Source: an uncultured Candidatus Melainabacteria bacterium
Lineage (GTDB): Bacteria > Cyanobacteriota > Vampirovibrionia > Gastranaerophilales > Gastranaerophilaceae
Direction: 5' to 3'
NCBI GenBank assembly: GCA_934754515.1
Contig: CAKVIG010000002.1
Coordinates: 1-64,000 of the forward strand
Length of the DNA stretch: 64,000 nucleotides
The position numbers and the translations under genes were made by a program. The notes under the pieces were generated by a model. The model was not told the DNA's origin. It worked only from the letters and a program-made list of their open reading frames with translations, and made no database searches. Shown piece by piece: positions 46,980 through 55,087 of the stretch (its first letter is position 1; every line of letters starts with the position of its first letter).

Positions 46980-47849
46980 ATGAAAGGTATTGTTCTTGCA
47001 GGAGGAAGCGGCACAAGATTATATCCTAGTACAATTGGTGTTTCAAAACAGTTACTGCCTGTTTATGATAAACCAATGATTTATTATCCGATTTCCGTTC
47101 TAATGCTTGCCGGCATTAAAGAAATTCTTATTATCTCTACTCCACAAGATTTACCGAATTTAAAAAAACTATTGGGCACAGGAGAACAATTTGGAGTAAG
47201 TTTTTCATATAAAGAACAACCAAGCCCGGACGGTTTGGCACAAGCTTTTATTCTTGGAGAAAAATTTATTGGAAATGATTCAGTTGCTCTTGTGCTTGGT
47301 GATAATATCTTTTATGGTGCCGCTTTTTCTTCAATGCTGCACAACGCAGTTAAAACAGCGGAAACAAAAGGTGAAGCAACTGTATTCGGTTATCCGGTAA
47401 AAGACCCGGAAAGGTTTGGTGTTTTAGAATTTAATTCAGATGGAAAAGCTATTTCTATTGAAGAAAAACCATTAGAGCCAAAATCTAATTACGCAATAAC
47501 AGGATTGTATTTCTATGACAATTCGGTTGTTGAATATGCAAAAAATCTGAAACCTAGTGCAAGAGGCGAATTAGAGATAACAGACCTGAACAAAATATTC
47601 TTGAAAGAGAACCGTCTAAATGTTGAATTATTTGGACGCGGTTTTGCTTGGCTTGACACAGGTACGCATAAATCTTTACTAAGAGCAAGTAATTATGTAG
47701 AAACAATCGAAGAAAATCAGGGTATAAAAATTGCTTGTTTAGAGGAAGTTGCATATAGAATGGGATTTCTTTCAAAAGAAGAAATTGACGCAACAGCTAA
47801 TAAATACAAGAAAAATGAATATTATTCATACGTACAAAATTTGAAGTAA
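46980..47849 (+). CDS. rfbA: Glucose-1-phosphate thymidylyltransferase
   Basis: 289 residues from ATG 46980, with GAGGTG upstream and the rfbD stop just before it. Motifs GIVLAGGSGTRLYPSTIGVSKQLLPVYDKPM, SPDGLAQAFILGE, LGDNIFYG and EEKP are those of RmlA. It makes dTDP-glucose, first step of the rhamnose pathway, although encoded last in the operon. A strong terminator follows. Confidence 0.97.
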   Translation: MKGIVLAGGSGTRLYPSTIGVSKQLLPVYDKPMIYYPISVLMLAGIKEILIISTPQDLPNLKKLLGTGEQFGVSFSYKEQPSPDGLAQAFILGEKFIGNDSVALVLGDNIFYGAAFSSMLHNAVKTAETKGEATVFGYPVKDPERFGVLEFNSDGKAISIEEKPLEPKSNYAITGLYFYDNSVVEYAKNLKPSARGELEITDLNKIFLKENRLNVELFGRGFAWLDTGTHKSLLRASNYVETIEENQGIKIACLEEVAYRMGFLSKEEIDATANKYKKNEYYSYVQNLK

Positions 47850-47885
47850 AAAAAAGACATTATCTTTATGATAATGTCTTTTTTG
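47849..47885. terminator. Bidirectional terminator between rfbA and the export gene
   Basis: AAAAGACATTATC and GATAATGTCTTTT form a stem with loop TTTAT, flanked by A and T runs on the two sides, between convergent genes. Confidence 0.9.
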
Positions 47886-47902
47886 CCTTTTTGTCTTTTT
47901 AA

Positions 47903-50428
47903 TTACCATCTCGTTACTACAAATGCTGTTGCAATGATTGAAGCTAAGCCCTTAAGAGTATCACAAAGAGGGGTCAACCAATCATTACCGGCGATTTTTC
48001 TTGGAACAACAATTGTATCGCCTTGAGCAACCTTAGTCCAACCGTGAGCCTTAACTGCTCTACCGTTTACACCGACTTTGTATAGTCTGAATCGTGCAGC
48101 ATTTGGAGTATATCCACCAACTTCTTTGATATAGCCTTTTACACTCATTCCGTTTCTGTAAACAAAGGATTGTTCGTTATAAACTTCGCCCAAAACGCTA
48201 ACATGATTTGACATTCTTGGAATATAAATCTCATCACCGTCTTGAACTTCAATATTATCAATATCTCTTACTTTGCTTAAATTGTTACTCTTGATATTCA
48301 AAGCGATTTGACCTGTGTATTTGCTTCTGTAATCATTTTTTTCGTCTTTAAGCATTGTAATCATATTTGCTTTAGCTTCCATAGAAGAATCAGTTTGTTT
48401 ATAACCGCTTGCTAATCTGCCTTCCAGTAAACTAATATCTCTGTCGTTATTTTTCTGAGCCAAATCAACTTGTTTGGTTTGGATATTTTTTCTTACAAAA
48501 ACTGTTCCTCTCAAATCAGCATCTTTTGTAAGCCCGTCAGCCATTTCTATCATATCTACAAGTCTTTTGCCTTCAACAAATCTGAACACCCCGGGGTGAG
48601 TAACGAAACCTGATACTTTTACATTTTTAATTGTTTCATTGCTTCTTAAAGTTCTGAAGAAAATCTTATCTCCAGGCATTAGAGATATAGACTTAATAGT
48701 ATTTCCGTTAATCATAATATCGTATAAGTAATAAACTTGAGTTGAGCCGTCTTCACCTAAGATTTCAACTGCTACGTTTTCTGCCGAAATAACACGAGCT
48801 TTACTTGTAGTTCCACCCACCAAAGCTGTTGAGTCTTCTGAGCGGAATGACACATTAACATTATTATCGTCATCTTCATCTACATTCGAATCAACAAATT
48901 GAATATCCGTTAAAACATCGTCCAATCGCATATCATCCGTATACGTAAGATGTTTAGGCATGCTAATACATCCGAAAACATCAACAAATTCTGTATTAGT
49001 ATTTTTATAAATATTAATTACGTCTTTTGGTTGTAATAGAGGATCGTTTGCACCTGCAAAAAATTCTTTTAAGAAAATCGGAATAGTTTCAATTGTATTG
49101 TCTTTTCCTGAAACACGTCTGATTACGGCTTGAGTAATAAAAGTTTCTTCCAAAAGTTCGTTTTCACTTTTCAAGATATCAGACAATCTCATATTAGGTT
49201 TGTAAGCAAATGTCGCAGGGTGTTTTACGTTCCCTTGGAGAGTTACTGTGTTTTCAGCTGTATTGTATAACTCTCTGAATTCAACAACATCACCGCTTGT
49301 TAGCTTAGTATTTCTGGCTTCTGCCCAAGAAACATTCTTAGCTGTTCTTTGGAGTGTACCTTTATCCAAGCTTGTCATTGTAACTTCGCTTGTTTGAGTT
49401 CCCGGAAGTAATCCGCCTGCGAAACTAACAAGTTTTTGTAAAGATTCGCCATCTTTCGTTTCATAAATACCTGTTACTGAAACACCGTTTTTCAACGCCA
49501 CAACGTTACCAATTCCGCCAACGAAGATTTTATCGTTAGGACGTAAAATGATATCATCGTCTTGACCGCTGAAAATAGTTTTATATAAATCGACTGTTCT
49601 GGTCTTTTTATTGCTTGTATAAGAAATATTTCTCAAAGTACCTGTTTTCTTAACTCCGCCTGCTGCGCCCAAAGCGTCAATAATTGAAGAATTGTTATTG
49701 ATTACAACTTTACCGGGTTTATTTACCTGACCGTAAACAAATACTGAGAAATCACGTCCTGAAGCCACATTCAAACGAACTTTTAAATTATTGTACTTAG
49801 AAGATGCTAATCTATTGATTGCAGATTCAACGTCTTTAATACTTCTATTTTCAGCAGGAACAACACCGATACCTGAAATAAAAATATTACCTTTAGAATC
49901 AACTTCCGTTTGAACAACAGGAGATAGTAGATTTGAACCTGAAATAGCGACAACATCAACAGAATCACCATATAAATATGCACTGACTTTTTCGCCGATA
50001 GTTAGTTTGTAGCTATCGTCAAACTTACCTGTTGAGTTCATATTTTGAGTAATCGGAGCTGTAAAAAAATCATAACCAACTTGACGTAGCGGATTTGATG
50101 TAACTTCAACTTCGTTACCGTTGAATAACTTTTCAACTTTGCTTAACTCATATTTATCGTTAGAGGTTAAGTTTTGATAATTATTTGCAAATGCACTCTG
50201 AGATTTTTCCATTTGCATACCTTCAAAAGCTTCTCCGTTTACATAATCATTTTCTTCAAAATAATTACCATTCCTATTAGTTTTTAAAGTAGTTTTGTTA
50301 AAGACATTTCTGTTACTATACGTCTGCGCATTTCTATTTTGTTGCTTATTTACAGAATTTGCAGTCGCAGCAAAACACCCCGAACTTACAAACAATGCCA
50401 GCAAAGTTATTATCGCTATTTTCTTCAT
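47903..50428 (-). CDS. Polysaccharide export protein with multiple SLBB domains (Wza/KpsD-like)
   Basis: 841 residues. A signal peptide (MKKIAIITLLALFVSSGCFA, possibly a lipobox at SSGC) precedes a Poly_export domain near 140-220 (YKLTIGEKVSAYLYGDSVDVVAISGSN...ISGIGVVPAENRS). Successive SLBB/beta-grasp repeats follow (VFVYGQVNKPGKVVINNNSSIIDALGAAGG; VSVTGIYETKDGESLQKLVSFAGG; VKVSGFVTHPGVFRFVEGKRLVDMI; VSVLGEVYNEQSFVYRNGMSVKGYIKEVGG). It would form the outer-membrane or periplasmic exit channel. Larger than E. coli Wza (about 380), nearer cyanobacterial and KpsD-type proteins. Confidence 0.85.
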   Translation of the reverse strand: MKKIAIITLLALFVSSGCFAATANSVNKQQNRNAQTYSNRNVFNKTTLKTNRNGNYFEENDYVNGEAFEGMQMEKSQSAFANNYQNLTSNDKYELSKVEKLFNGNEVEVTSNPLRQVGYDFFTAPITQNMNSTGKFDDSYKLTIGEKVSAYLYGDSVDVVAISGSNLLSPVVQTEVDSKGNIFISGIGVVPAENRSIKDVESAINRLASSKYNNLKVRLNVASGRDFSVFVYGQVNKPGKVVINNNSSIIDALGAAGGVKKTGTLRNISYTSNKKTRTVDLYKTIFSGQDDDIILRPNDKIFVGGIGNVVALKNGVSVTGIYETKDGESLQKLVSFAGGLLPGTQTSEVTMTSLDKGTLQRTAKNVSWAEARNTKLTSGDVVEFRELYNTAENTVTLQGNVKHPATFAYKPNMRLSDILKSENELLEETFITQAVIRRVSGKDNTIETIPIFLKEFFAGANDPLLQPKDVINIYKNTNTEFVDVFGCISMPKHLTYTDDMRLDDVLTDIQFVDSNVDEDDDNNVNVSFRSEDSTALVGGTTSKARVISAENVAVEILGEDGSTQVYYLYDIMINGNTIKSISLMPGDKIFFRTLRSNETIKNVKVSGFVTHPGVFRFVEGKRLVDMIEMADGLTKDADLRGTVFVRKNIQTKQVDLAQKNNDRDISLLEGRLASGYKQTDSSMEAKANMITMLKDEKNDYRSKYTGQIALNIKSNNLSKVRDIDNIEVQDGDEIYIPRMSNHVSVLGEVYNEQSFVYRNGMSVKGYIKEVGGYTPNAARFRLYKVGVNGRAVKAHGWTKVAQGDTIVVPRKIAGNDWLTPLCDTLKGLASIIATAFVVTRW

Positions 50429-50479
50429 TTTTACTCTTTTATTCCTTATTTATATTCCTCTACACATATTCCATTGCTA

Positions 50480-51535
50480 CTATGTAATAGCAATTTCCAT
50501 CAAAGACTTAATTGCAGGCCATTCAAGTTTCCATAAACCTGATGCGTCAAGTGCATAGTTTCCAACGCAAGAAAGCTTGCAATCTTTGCATTTATTTACG
50601 GTTTCAATAAATACAGGGTCTTTAATTACATCTTTTAAAGCTCTGCCTTTTACCGAAATAAACGGTTTTCTATCATAGCAACGCAACATATCACCGTTTG
50701 AATAGATTACTGTTGCGATACGAGGCCAATGGCATTCGTAATAAGTCTTTTTGTTGATAATATAATCCATAAAGTAGTATGAATTTCTTATCGGATAACC
50801 TTGCTTTTTAAGTTCCTTAATCTTGATAAACATTTCCGCTAATTGGTCATTTTCAAGTTCTGTTTCAACAACGTTTGTAGCTTCACCCGGAACTGATGCT
50901 GCTTTATTTACCGTAAAATACAATAAGATATCAGCGTCTTTACAGTATTGAGCAACTTCTTTGATTTGTTCAAAGTTAGTTTGAGTTGAAACCGTACAAC
51001 AAATGTAAATTCTCATTTTTGGTGAATGAATTTTGTGATACTCAATACCGCTCATTACTCTATCGCAAATTCCCGGCATGTGACGAATATCGTCGTGTGC
51101 TTTACCAACTGCATCTAAAGAACAAAACATCAAATCTGTATATTGACCGAACCCCGGATTTTCTTCCAAGAACCAGCCGTTTGTTGCTATTTTTGTGTAT
51201 AAACCTGCATCGTGTGATGCTTTACAAATTTCAGTAAAATCTTTTCTCAAAAGAGGTTCGCCGCCCCAAAGAATAGAATCCATATAACCGATTTGACCTG
51301 CTTCTGTTAAAAGTCTGATGATTTCTTCTTTTGACATATCATCTTGACCTTTTTTAGATTTCCAAAAACAAAAATCACAGTCACAGTTACAAGCACTTGT
51401 AACCATTAATGAAAAACATAACGGTTTTGGATTTTTAGACAATCTGCTTGCGATACACTCTAAAGCTCCTCCGCCCAAGTGTCTGTAATACTTTAACCTT
51501 TCTAAGGTCATATTATTTCTGGATTTTTTAAACAT
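50480..51535 (-). CDS. Radical SAM/SPASM-like protein
   Basis: 351 residues. The core has TSACNCDCDFC (C49, C53, C56), LWGGEPLLRKDF and the expected barrel strands. A C-terminal SPASM-like set of cysteines (CHWPRIATVIYSNGDMLRCYDRKP...CKDCKLSC) would hold an auxiliary cluster. Substrate unknown; relatives modify peptides or install sugar and lipid headgroup changes. It overlaps the upstream DUF2229-like gene by 8 bp and is last in a four-gene operon. Confidence 0.8.
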   Translation of the reverse strand: MFKKSRNNMTLERLKYYRHLGGGALECIASRLSKNPKPLCFSLMVTSACNCDCDFCFWKSKKGQDDMSKEEIIRLLTEAGQIGYMDSILWGGEPLLRKDFTEICKASHDAGLYTKIATNGWFLEENPGFGQYTDLMFCSLDAVGKAHDDIRHMPGICDRVMSGIEYHKIHSPKMRIYICCTVSTQTNFEQIKEVAQYCKDADILLYFTVNKAASVPGEATNVVETELENDQLAEMFIKIKELKKQGYPIRNSYYFMDYIINKKTYYECHWPRIATVIYSNGDMLRCYDRKPFISVKGRALKDVIKDPVFIETVNKCKDCKLSCVGNYALDASGLWKLEWPAIKSLMEIAIT

Positions 51536-52727
51536 TAACTAACCCCTCTTCCTTTATATTTCTAGTTTTCTTCATTTGTTTTCTTTTAATTAAATCTATA
51601 AATGCTTCAATTCTTGTGATGTAACCTGCTTTTCCGGTTTGTTCGTCAAGAACTAAAGTTAAAACAGGAATATCCTCTTCCTTACTGACTTTTGATAAAA
51701 TATTTTGTGAAACAATTTCCGGCATGCAAGAAAACGGCATTATGTGAATTACCCCGTCAACATTGTTTCTGGCTGCATAAACCGTATCACCTATTGTTTC
51801 TATACACTCTCCTCCGATAGCACGTTTCATATACTTTTCAGCATAACGCACGCATCTTGCTCTGTGTGATTCTTTTTTGTTTAAAAATGACGGTTTTAAA
51901 ACGCCTTCAAGCCAATCACTAAACCAAATTTGACGTTGAACTTCAATTCCCATTTCGCCAAGTGTTTTTTCGATATCTTGATTTACATAAGGATCAAGCA
52001 GTACAAAAAATTCACCAAGCAAAAACACAACAGGAACGTATTTTTTCTTATCAATTTCAATGTTCTTAAAATCTTTTCTAATTTTTTTGACTAATTGTTT
52101 TGCACCCCAAACAGAATTAGTTTCATCAATAATTTTCAGCCATTTGTTATAAAGCTTTTCGGCTTCGCCTTTTCTGATTTCTCTTGGGCGATAGTAGAAT
52201 AATTGTTTTTGAGCTTCATCTACCGCAAAGAATTTATTAAAGCCTAAACTAAAACCTTTGTAATATCTGAGAGGATTTAAGCAATGCGTAACATGCCAAA
52301 ATGCCTGTAAAGTTTGTTTCATCTTGCTTTGGTACATATCAAAAATTACCATATCAAACTCATAGCCCATTTTCTTAAGAGTTTTTTGAGCCATTTTGGT
52401 ATAATTACCCAATCTGCAAGACCCGGGAGCTTGAAACATCATCAAAGTATTTGCACCGTTTTCTAAAGCCATAATATAGTTTGCTAAATTCAATTTATAC
52501 GGCAAACAAATTCCCTCAATACTGTTTTTAACACCCATTTCAAGAGCTTCATTGCTGTTTGCAGGCGGAATAACGATTTTTGCACCCAAAGAAAGCAAAA
52601 GAGCTTTTAGCGGAATGTCAATTCTACCCATTCTCGGCCACGCAATAACTCTATTCTTAGCAGAAATATTGTTGTCCATATTTCTTGAATACTTATTCAA
52701 TTGTTCTTCGCTAATCTTTGCTTTCAA
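51528..52727 (-). CDS. HgdB/DUF2229-like Fe-S protein (first paralogue)
   Basis: 399 residues. RVIAWPRMGRIDIPLKALLLSLGAKIVIPP, SIEGICLPYKLNLANYIMALENGANTLMMFQAPGSCRLGNYTKM and HIMPFSCMPEIVSQNIL...DEQTGKAGYITRIEAFIDLI match the 2-hydroxyacyl-CoA dehydratase/activase-associated DUF2229 family. Conserved cysteines in CLPYK, GSCRLG and FSCMPE could bind a 4Fe-4S cluster. Usually this domain is fused to, or sits beside, a BadF/HgdC ATPase activator; none is here. It starts 9 bp after the PHP gene stop. Confidence 0.75.
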   Translation of the reverse strand: MKAKISEEQLNKYSRNMDNNISAKNRVIAWPRMGRIDIPLKALLLSLGAKIVIPPANSNEALEMGVKNSIEGICLPYKLNLANYIMALENGANTLMMFQAPGSCRLGNYTKMAQKTLKKMGYEFDMVIFDMYQSKMKQTLQAFWHVTHCLNPLRYYKGFSLGFNKFFAVDEAQKQLFYYRPREIRKGEAEKLYNKWLKIIDETNSVWGAKQLVKKIRKDFKNIEIDKKKYVPVVFLLGEFFVLLDPYVNQDIEKTLGEMGIEVQRQIWFSDWLEGVLKPSFLNKKESHRARCVRYAEKYMKRAIGGECIETIGDTVYAARNNVDGVIHIMPFSCMPEIVSQNILSKVSKEEDIPVLTLVLDEQTGKAGYITRIEAFIDLIKRKQMKKTRNIKEEGLVNV

Positions 52728-52736
52728 AACCTTCCT

Positions 52737-53786
52737 CTAATAAACCATTATTGGATTTGAGTACGCAAATCCTCTTTCTCCAAACTTAATTTCCACCCTG
52801 TATTTACCGACCTCGCTTAGTAACATTTTGATACCATTTGAAATTACAGATTTTATTTCTTTTCCATTATGGAAAATTTTGATTGAACCCTTTTTCTTTG
52901 TTTTAACATTTAACAAAGTTTCGTTATCCAAATTTATACTTTCACCGCTCATTACAACTTGCTTTTGATTAGAAATTTTAATTACGGGTATTTCATTTGA
53001 AACGGCTCTATTAATAATCAAATTCCTTCCTGATTTAAGTGCTTCTAAAATTTGTTCTTTTCTTGCAGAAAAATCCGTTTTAAACGCCTCGTCAGATGTC
53101 ACCACATTCACAATTGTTTTAAACATTGATTCATAAGGAAAAATTGTTACCGGTATTATATAATCTTTAATTTTTAATGCGTGAGCATCAATTCCACCAA
53201 TTGCAGGAACAATTTTTTCTGAAACATTATTTAGATTGTCCCACCAAAATAATACATTGGAATTAGCCGACTTTACTAATTTATTTTTGAATAAATATGA
53301 ATATATTAAACTGAAAATGTTTCCGTCATTCAAATTATCAGCCCATTCAGAAAACCAATTCCAAATTTCAACTCCGTCAGGTATTATATTTTTATTTGTC
53401 CATTTTATAGGCTGGTGAGAGTTTTGCCTGCAATCTGACTCCTCCGGATGTGCTGCAATACCAAAACCACCATTTAATTTTACTGCTTCAACATTATGTC
53501 GAGCGTTGTCACTTGGTTGAATATATTCATTGATTCCAAGAGCCAAATAATGATTTTCATTTTTTGGAGAAATTTCTTCACCTTTTATAACATAGACTCC
53601 GTTATAAATACCTTCTTGAATTTCAAAAGAATTATGATCAGTGATAATTATCCAATCTAAACCGGCTTTCTTCGCTGCCTTACTAATTGAGTCTACATTT
53701 CCTGTTCCATCAGAATAAACGGAATGAATATGAATTGCACCAACTGAATTATATTTATTTAATTGTAATGTATTCAATTTCCCCAT
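52737..53786 (-). CDS. PHP-domain metal-dependent phosphoesterase-like protein
   Basis: 349 residues. The N-terminal PHP domain has AIHIHSVYSDGTG, IIITDHNSFE, GEEIS, AAHPEES and GGIDAHA. The last 90 residues are a beta-rich domain (VVMSGESINLDNETLLNVKTKKKGSIKIFHNG). Enzymes of this type hydrolyse phosphate esters with a metal trio. It has no spacing from the gene before (53787) and lies between the two DUF2229-like genes, so a shared pathway is likely but unidentified. Confidence 0.78.
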   Translation of the reverse strand: MGKLNTLQLNKYNSVGAIHIHSVYSDGTGNVDSISKAAKKAGLDWIIITDHNSFEIQEGIYNGVYVIKGEEISPKNENHYLALGINEYIQPSDNARHNVEAVKLNGGFGIAAHPEESDCRQNSHQPIKWTNKNIIPDGVEIWNWFSEWADNLNDGNIFSLIYSYLFKNKLVKSANSNVLFWWDNLNNVSEKIVPAIGGIDAHALKIKDYIIPVTIFPYESMFKTIVNVVTSDEAFKTDFSARKEQILEALKSGRNLIINRAVSNEIPVIKISNQKQVVMSGESINLDNETLLNVKTKKKGSIKIFHNGKEIKSVISNGIKMLLSEVGKYRVEIKFGERGFAYSNPIMVY

Positions 53787-54869
53787 TTATACTTTTGTTA
53801 AAACCTTTTCTTCCTTCTTATGTTCTTCTAATTTTTCAACGGTTTTCTTTTCTGATTTTTGTAAAAGTTTTGCTTTAATTTTCTTTCGACTTAGCATATC
53901 CACAAAAGCTTCTAATCTTGTAACAAAGCCTGCTTCACCGGTATGTTCATCTATTGTCAAATGAATCATCGGCATATTTCTTTCATTTGCATGATACTGA
54001 ATTTCATCTACCATCAAAGAATCAGGACCACAACCAAACGCAGAAAGTGCAATAATTCCATCAACACTGTTATTCAAAAGATAAAAAGCAGCCGTTCCAG
54101 TTAAATCCAATTCGTTCGCCCAATATTGAATTTCACCCAATTCTTTTATTGAATTAAGCTGTTGCTCTCTTGTAATATCTAAAGCAGTGAACGCTTTAAC
54201 GCCCATTTTCTCCAACTTGTCCAGCAAACGCATTGAAAGACGTTCATCGTATAAATTGTAACCATGAGCCATAACAACAACTGACAAAGGTTTTACAAGT
54301 TCCATTTTCTTCAATGCTTGTTTATTTTGTATAGCACTTTCAATTGCAACTTTTTGCGAAACACCAGATTTTGCCATTTGGATAAATCTGTCATAGCATT
54401 CCCAACCTGCATCAATAGCGTTTTCAATCAAACCTTCGTCAAAAATATCCAATTGGCGAGCTGTTTCATAACAAAAATCTTTAATACCTAAACCTTCTGT
54501 TTTATCCAAAGTCGGTTCAATCATTTTAAAAGGTCTGTCAATTACATTTCTGATAATTTCCGGCAAACCTCTTATTTTACTGCAATTATTAATTTTATAA
54601 TCCGTTGATTGAAGTGATGGAACAAAGATTGTATCAACACCTTTGTCTAACAAATTAATCAAATGTCCAACAAAAACTTTTATAGGCAAACACGTATCAG
54701 ACACAACATGACCTGCACCATCGTTAATAAGCTTAGTTGTTGTTTTATCTGACAAAACAATTTCAAAACCTAATGACGATAAAAACCCATAATAGAATGG
54801 ATAATTATTATAATATGATAGGGCTCTCGGCACTCCTATTTTATATTTCAATACTAACGAGTCTTGCAT
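53787..54869 (-). CDS. HgdB/DUF2229-like Fe-S protein (second paralogue)
   Basis: 360 residues. YKIGVPRALSYYNNYPFYYGFLSSLGFEIVLSDKT, GHVVSDTCLPIKVFVGHLINLLDKGVDTIFVPSL and IIALSAFGCGPDSLMVDEIQYHAN...LTIDEHTGEAGFVTRLEAFVDML place it in the same family as 51528-52727, with Cys in DTCLP and FGCGPD. A charged Lys/Glu tail ends it. It is first in the operon, with a perfect palindrome 24 bp upstream. Possibly the two paralogues form a heterodimer as in two-subunit dehydratases. Confidence 0.75.
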   Translation of the reverse strand: MQDSLVLKYKIGVPRALSYYNNYPFYYGFLSSLGFEIVLSDKTTTKLINDGAGHVVSDTCLPIKVFVGHLINLLDKGVDTIFVPSLQSTDYKINNCSKIRGLPEIIRNVIDRPFKMIEPTLDKTEGLGIKDFCYETARQLDIFDEGLIENAIDAGWECYDRFIQMAKSGVSQKVAIESAIQNKQALKKMELVKPLSVVVMAHGYNLYDERLSMRLLDKLEKMGVKAFTALDITREQQLNSIKELGEIQYWANELDLTGTAAFYLLNNSVDGIIALSAFGCGPDSLMVDEIQYHANERNMPMIHLTIDEHTGEAGFVTRLEAFVDMLSRKKIKAKLLQKSEKKTVEKLEEHKKEEKVLTKV

Positions 54870-54892
54870 GATATATTCTTATTTATTTGCCT

Positions 54893-54923
54893 ATAGTCTA
54901 CAAAAATAATTATTGTAGACTAT
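54893..54923. promoter_or_regulatory. Perfect 11-bp palindrome before the DUF2229/PHP/radical SAM operon
   Basis: ATAGTCTACAA (54893-54903) and TTGTAGACTAT (54913-54923) are exact complements with a 9-nt spacer, 24 bp before the operon's first ATG. It could be an operator or an RNA hairpin in the 5' leader. Confidence 0.5.
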
Positions 54924-55056
54924 TCGGTACAAATTCCATCTATTTTACTCTAACTTAAATAGAACGAATTGTAAATGTTTTATTAATATATTTTAATAAA
55001 GTTTAATGAGGCTAAATTTAATTTTTGTTTAATCAAACATCTTTTTAAATTTATGA

Positions 55057-55062
55057 TATAAT
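55057..55062 (+). promoter_or_regulatory. -10 box of the phosphohexomutase gene
   Basis: TATAAT 25 nt before ATG 55088, with AGGAG between them. The -35 region is weak. Confidence 0.35.
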
Positions 55063-55087
55063 ATACTCTGACAAATAGGAGATAGTT

